From Tubulanus polymorphus (taxonomy: Eukaryota > Nemertea > Palaeonemertea > Tubulaniformes > Tubulanidae): DNA of 64,000 bases. The stretch lies in assembly GCF_964204645.1 (NCBI RefSeq), contig NC_134035.1, positions 3,238,001-3,302,000 on the forward strand. The letters are read 5' to 3'. This document shows, piece by piece, positions 58,657-64,000 of the stretch (within the stretch, counting starts at the first letter, position 1; the number at the start of each line of letters is the position of its first letter). Both the position numbers and the translations under genes were made by a program. A model generated the notes under the pieces. That model had not been told where the DNA came from. It saw only the letters and a list, made by a program, of their open reading frames with translations, and did no database searches.

Positions 58657-58809
58657 AGCCAAACGCACACGACGCATGGAAACAGGCTTTAAAGGGTTGC
58701 GCTGTGTCGTGCGCGTTTGCGAGAAACATTATTTCGGGAACAATGATTCCGAGATAAAACATGCTTCTTTCCGTGCTTCCGTGTTCCCATGCGTCGTGTG
58801 CGTTGGGCA
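58657..58809. mobile_element. MITE, family GCCAAACGCACACGACGCA, intact copy with TAA TSD
   Basis: The ends AGCCAAACGCACACGACGCA and, inverted, TGCCCAACGCACACGACGCA match over about 28 bp. TAA lies directly on both sides (58654-58656, 58810-58812). A 3-bp TWA duplication is typical of PIF/Harbinger elements. A decayed relative lies at 58333-58450. Confidence 0.8.
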
Positions 58810-58812
58810 TAA

Positions 58813-60405
58813 CCAACTTTCGAGCTGAACACCTTTATACGTTTACCCCGGAATCACCCACCTATGATTACGTAATCTTAGTTCCGTACACTTTCGATTT
58901 AGCGCGTCCTCTGTGAAATCAATATCCAGCGAAATACTCATAACTAGAATACACGAAAAACTCATAAAACAAACTGATCTACTTTTGCGCGAGCATCGGC
59001 TGTGCGGTAATAACACCGATATTCGGCGTGGCTTCCCGGAGTCTGATAAATCAACGCGTGTAACTAAATATCGTCGGCTATATTACGACTGAACTCGACG
59101 GACGGATAGCTCGGTATGTCACCGGCAATCATAGCTTGATCAGCATATAATGAAAATGTTTGAACGGAAGAAGAAACGTTCGCCGCGGTATAAGATTCAT
59201 CCGAACCACGACTCGACGGCGCGATTGCTATTACGTTTCATATAACGACGACGGGAAAATAGGTAAAAAGTTTCTCCAAATCGGAAAAAGGACCACGCAT
59301 CGCGCGATATCCGACGCCCGTCACCGAAAATAAACTAACAACCACCGCACGTTAGATACGCGCAATTTGCTAATGATTAATGATGAAAATGCGGCCCTAG
59401 TGTTTTCGAATGTCGGTTCGGTCGCCTGGCAGCCATATTCAATCGACCGCCGAAACCGGCGCAATCTCATCTCCTCGGCAAATAGGCCCAATTATACGCG
59501 AAACAATCTCGACGAAAGCCTTTTCGGGATAATTTGACGAGAATTGAAACCGATTCCGAGTGGCTGGAATTATATTCTTGACGCGCGGAAACCCGTCTAA
59601 TACACAATGGCGCCTCGACGAATTTCAATGCCGCCATTGTTCGCGTCGCGGAAATCTTACCGAGAGTCTTGACGCAACGAAAATGATGAAAATTTGATAC
59701 GTCATTACTAACGCGCACCTAGCGGCTATTTCTGTATCAACATTTTTTGAATGCTATATAGCTAATGTTTTTTTCTGGTTATTGATAGTGTTTAACTGTC
59801 TGTTTGCCGAACGCCTCGGGGCTCGCGTATCTTTTTGAATGGATATTTTCGTAAAGCTCTTCGGTGATGTTTTTGTCTGTCTTTCAAAATGTACTATCCG
59901 TTAAAAACATCGTTCTTGCGCGAATATCCGCGCTCGCAGATAATGGCATATTTTCGGTAAGAAAACGCGCCTTGAAGCGTATCATGTGCAGAAGGCTTTG
60001 AAATATATATTTCTTACGCGTTTCTTATTTGATGAATTGATCGTTTAGAGATCAATTCATGATATATATTCATATATATATATATACGTCGACAAGACAA
60101 CAGAAATAGCAGAAAGACAATCGACGACAACGAAACATTATCGACAAACAATGATACGATCATAAGTGTAGAGCTTGGAAATGGTTGATTTGGTTAGCGA
60201 ATGATACCGATCTATAATCCGTGTTTGATCCGTACCTCTCTTCTATTGAGTTATCTAGAAAAAGTTATTCTTGCATCACCGCGCACATGGCGGTATCATA
60301 GGATGGATTGCATAGGCGGTAGCTTTTTGATCTAAAAAAAAATTAGCGATTGACCCTGTCATCTAACTATTTGGTAGATTTTTGTTTTGATTTGGTATCC
60401 CTTAC
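58813..60405. other. No gene recognised
   Basis: CpG-rich patches (58990-59480), a (TA)n tract at 60061-60086 and short frames without domains. Confidence 0.4.
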
Positions 60406-60605
60406 AAACCAAGCGCACCTGCCGGGAGCGAAACAGGGGGTTTGATTTCGAAATCGGAAATCGAAGTACAGATAAAGTTGTGTGATCGACGGTCGAAATT
60501 ACAGCATTTTCTGTTAAAATCTGAGTACATAATTTGAGATTTTGGTTCCGGTTCATTCACACAATCTTCCAACCAGCCTGAATCGACAAGTGTCAAATTC
60601 CTTCT
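60406..60605 (+). repeat. Interspersed repeat A, copy 5 (best preserved)
   Basis: Contains TGCCGGGAGCGAAACAGGGG, GATTTCGAAATCGGAAATCG, GTGTGATCGACGGTCGAAAT and GGTTCCGGTTCATTCACACA in order. It serves as the reference for the other four copies. Confidence 0.8.
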
Positions 60606-60964
60606 AAGAAAAACGACGGCCCCGATCCAACCAAATAGAGGGCTGTACGTTGTTTTAAACAATAAAGCTTAACAACATGAATTTTATCACACAATAACAG
60701 TCACACATTACCACGAAAATACAAAACCGATACTTTTACATCTTACGGAGTTCCATCGCTACTACAATGATAAAACATACACAGATCGAAAAAATGAAAT
60801 ACACAAAAAAGAACTCCCGTGTGTTATCACGCCATTATCGGTTTTTTCTCAACAGGTGTCGCCACCAGCCGATATCGGAAATAATATATATATATATGAT
60901 ACATGACAATACGCGACGGTATATTAGCTTAAAAAGACGAGGTTTAACGCACGTGTTTAGCCAA

Positions 60965-61060
60965 GCTGGACCCAGTTAAGACAAATCTTGGGTTGTAAGA
61001 TTGGATATTGAACAAAGATTGTTCGTCTTAAATCTAAGCCATGTCTGTCCAACTTGCCTC
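60965..61060. repeat. Repeat with GACAAATCTTGGGTTGTAAG
   Basis: Short copy of the family seen at 23.4, 39.3 and 53.2 kb (the 'CTTGAGTTGT.AGATTGG' pattern). Confidence 0.5.
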
Positions 61061-61443
61061 CGGATTTATTAGGTTAATACTGCTATGCAAGGCCGGTCCT
61101 TTGATTATAAGCTTTTGTGATGTATGCGATACTAGCTGTGTTCGCATAAAGCAAAAATATCACGGGACAAACATAATCCGTTTAGCCTCGGACCATCCGT
61201 CTAAATAAGTAATGACAATACAATCCAATAGATTGAATCTAATAGTATATGACAAGTAAAACAGAGTCGCGTTACAGCACCAACTTAACAACAGGATTAC
61301 TGTATTTATCACTGAGACTGATACCTCACAAATTACGGACAGAATTTCGTGACGAGTGTTGATTTATATAATTGGATATTGAACGATAAGGACTCCGCAG
61401 TCGATTGTGGCAATTGAGGATTCCGCTTGTGGCAAGTGATGAT

Positions 61444-61456
61444 CCACCAGGTGGCG
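61444..61456 (+). promoter_or_regulatory. CTCF-like motif
   Basis: CCACCAGGTGGCG on the plus strand, a close match to the CTCF core. Confidence 0.4.
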
Positions 61457-61961
61457 ACAATATCGAAAATCGCGCAAAGATGGCGGATTTATTTCTTCCC
61501 GGATTCAACAGAAAGAATCTATCCATGATTTCTCATATTCTATATGGACGGTAGATAAAATCTGCGCCTTATATGAACTCTAAAGGTCAATCCGAGTTCA
61601 ACTTGAGACTAGATTTGCCTAAATTTTCTGTACGAATTTCATTGAAATGAACTTAGTTCTGATCAATATTGGAGAAGGAATTAGGAATTGATTTACACTC
61701 CAACAATTTCCATGGTATATGGAGGAAAACTATGAAAAATATATACGATATTTACAAAACAGAAAATAATATATCATCAACATTAAATATATACAATTTG
61801 TACAATGTATTAACTATTGGAGGGACCTATATACATCTAAGCCTATTTTGATGAATTTAGCAAACTGGGTTGTTGGATTCTTTTTGAATATCAAGGTTAC
61901 CAAAAGTGTTCAAATTCCGATGGTTTTCGTGGATTTCAAGAATATTGTCCTATTGTTGTGC

Positions 61962-61975
61962 GCGCCATCTGGTGG
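61962..61975 (-). promoter_or_regulatory. CTCF-like motif
   Basis: CCACCAGATGGCGC on the minus strand, facing the motif at 61444. Confidence 0.45.
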
Positions 61976-62544
61976 GATGAAGCACGGAGCCCTCCTCATT
62001 GCGGTAGAAACCGACTGCGGTCGAAGAGGCCGAGATGATGCATCCGGGCATAATCACCTCTCCAAGTCAATGCGGCTTCCGTTTAATTATGTATCATATA
62101 ACACTACAACCGATCGTTTAATTAAAGTCACGTCGGGTTTCAATATTCAATGTTTCTGGCGCGATACAGATACTAAACACAGGTATCATCGTTTGTCATT
62201 CGGGCGGTGGATGCGCGTTCGGAGCCGAGAGAGAGAGAGAATGTCTAATAGTATAGCCGCTGTCTAAACGACTCGGCCGCGTTAACGACTGTTCGGACCG
62301 CGAGCGCTACGGCCATTATCGTTCATCATTTTTCTTTTTTTTGAAAAACAAAGATATTACACGCCGGACGCGGCTGTTAAGTATATCGGCGATGTCGAGT
62401 GCCGACGGCGCTCTGTCAGTCAGTCATGAAAGAATTAGTATTCTCGTTATGTGTTTTGAAGAAAGAAAATATTATATGATGAATCGATGAAAAATCGGCG
62501 AAAAAACCCAAAGAATATAACCATTGCTGAAACAAACGTCATTT

Positions 62545-62579
62545 CTGAAGACGACTATCAGAATATAGTCGAAACGTTG
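62545..62579 (+). repeat. Hammerhead-like core motif
   Basis: CTGAAGA, C, stem GACTAT / loop CAGAAT / stem ATAGTC, then GAAACGTTG and AATGAACTATCAGCTC. The same arrangement as the minus-strand copy at 48.15 kb. Confidence 0.6.
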
Positions 62580-63350
62580 AATGAACTATCAGCTCAAGGA
62601 AACATTTCCGACGTCCTTTTTCGTGATGATTTAGTGTGAGGATTTCCTTTATTCATATCTTTCTTTTATTGCCGTGTCATCGACGTCAAGACGTTTACAC
62701 ATACTCTCAATGATACAAACCCCCGGAGAAACTTCCGTCGAATACACGGTATATTCGTAAGGGAAGCAAAAGTGCGAAATCACGTACAAAATAAACCATG
62801 ATTAGAACTAACTTTTATTGTCGAATCCTCCCTACAGAGGATTTATTCGATGAAATAGTAATGCTTTAAATGAACACCCAGCGACGAATTGTATTTACAA
62901 CCAGCTTACGATCGCGTATATAGTCTTCTATATACAATCCCGACGGTATTCAACCTATACCCTTCGTTTATACGGCTGTTATTCTAAGCATATCGTGATA
63001 TATATCGAATAGGTTTCAGCTCGCGCGCGGACGTGACCGTTTGGAGTTTCGCCGCCGACGTTAACGAGATGACACTACACGACGGAAACGATGATTTGGT
63101 CGGTACCTGTTAAATGTCGTTCGTCAGATGCTGTACGAGTCTCGCGGGACCGGACATACCGGTGTCTAAATAGTGGCTGTGACGCGTAGATAGTCAAACG
63201 CGGACAATACGCCTATAATGTCAGTTAATTACCTGCGTATATCATCGCCGTATAGACGGTTCCTTGTATCAGTTCATATCACAAGCACGCGCGAATATTA
63301 GTTTTTCTTTAGCAGCAAATCACGTTGCTATATTCGCTTTGTATCGAACC
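62580..63350. other. No gene seen
   Basis: Mixed composition with CpG-rich segments at 63010-63080 and no supported feature. Confidence 0.4.
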
Positions 63351-63354
63351 GATA

Positions 63355-63386
63355 CTGCCGCTGCTGCTGCTGCTGCTGCTGCTGCG
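63355..63386. repeat. (GCT)n trinucleotide tract
   Basis: About nine GCT/CTG repeats. Poly-Ala and poly-Ser frames across it are artefacts. Confidence 0.95.
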
Positions 63387-63639
63387 GGTCCAGGGTGTCG
63401 TCTCGTAGGTCTTGTAAGAGACCCTAAATTGTTTTCGATTGCCCTTTCTGATTGAACTATTTGTCTTTTTACTGCCTTTATCATATCTGATAAACTTCTC
63501 ATGCATATGTTGATGGGATAAGGAAATGTTTGTTACTTGTAGTAGCTATAAAATGCATCGAATAATCCATCCACAAGTTTTCAAAGGCGACGCCCTTATT
63601 GCTAATACGACTCCAATGATATCAGGTAAACTAACCTGA

Positions 63640-63810
63640 AAGTTTATTGAGGCCCTGGAAAATAACGCACAAAACGCCAATGTTGATGACGTAGTGCACA
63701 TCGACTCACGCACAACCCCTTAAAAAATAACGCATGCTATAAGGTATCAATGTATATAATCATTATTGTAACGATTTCTACGGGCGTCAAAAAAACCGTT
63801 AAAATGTGTC
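63640..63810. repeat. Dimeric GATGACGTAGTGCAC repeat (copy 4, half)
   Basis: One core at 63684 with the ACATCGACTCACGCACAACC trailer and a GGTATCAATGTATATAATC tail shared with copy 2. The first core is missing. Confidence 0.7.
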
Positions 63811-64000
63811 GTAAGACCTTCCAAACAAGGCCTTGGATCCACCCGTGATATTGGCGTAGCTGGTGGCGAGTCTTAAAAAGGTGGTAAACGGTTCAGAACG
63901 TCCGATGCAATCACGAAATCATCAGTTACATCATCCACAGGTGACGCGAGTACCGCTCGAATGGCTCGCTCATTGAATACTAGCACAGCAACTCGGCGGT

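Larger units (their letters stand above)
61061..62544. other. No gene supported; two CTCF-like motifs
   Basis: A 139-residue plus-strand frame (61848-62267) lacks any domain; its second half looks like chance translation of GC-rich sequence, and it ends in an AG-rich run. CTCF-like motifs are listed separately. Confidence 0.4.

Noticed and set aside
61848-62267. 139-residue plus-strand gene
   Set aside because: No domain, signal or splice evidence; the second half is compositionally odd and ends in an AG-rich run.

Overview
The window is animal nuclear DNA: spliced genes with GT/AG introns, polyadenylation signals, a single-exon rhodopsin-like receptor and dense interspersed repeats. It has no operons and no bacterial signals. 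The gene content and the many short palindromic elements suggest a marine invertebrate, most likely a lophotrochozoan (mollusc, annelid or brachiopod type). That placement is inference; no lineage-diagnostic gene was recognised.

Layout. 0-5 kb: a fold-back repeat (1861-4574) with a second inverted-repeat element (3341-4322) nested in one arm, then a short palindrome. 5.6-6.5 kb: a 5'-truncated Penelope-like retroelement relic on the minus strand. 7.2-8.4 kb: an intact class A GPCR gene with a relic of a paralogue's first membrane helix just upstream. 8.3-10.4 kb: an inverted copy of the receptor's 3' UTR and a tRNA-derived SINE. 11.6-20 kb: minisatellites and a tandem duplication of a roughly 3.4 kb unit. 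22.99-28.2 kb (minus): a seven-exon gene joining a DRE-TIM (HMG-CoA-lyase/isopropylmalate-synthase-like) barrel to a C-terminal EF-hand. 29.1-31 kb (plus): a complete four-exon SOUL/heme-binding-protein gene with a signal peptide. 31.9-36.2 kb (plus): a seven-exon acidic, coiled-coil protein. 37.2-37.6 kb: an 81-bp satellite. 38-64 kb: no recognisable gene, CpG-rich patches, and many MITE-like palindromes, including a 149-bp hAT-like element with an 8-bp target duplication and a 250-bp palindrome near 49.15 kb.

The three spliced genes were rebuilt by joining exons whose splice phases agree at every junction (583, 227 and 653 residues). The first lacks its N-terminus. No shared pathway links the genes. 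The DRE-TIM/EF-hand and SOUL genes lie head to head, but the missing 5' exon of the first leaves open whether they share a promoter.

The most unusual signals are: (1) a dispersed family carrying a hammerhead-ribozyme-like core (CTGANGA, a short stem, then GAAAC); (2) the nested fold-back element with inverted octamer arrays around a 50-bp minisatellite; (3) the DRE-TIM/EF-hand fusion gene.
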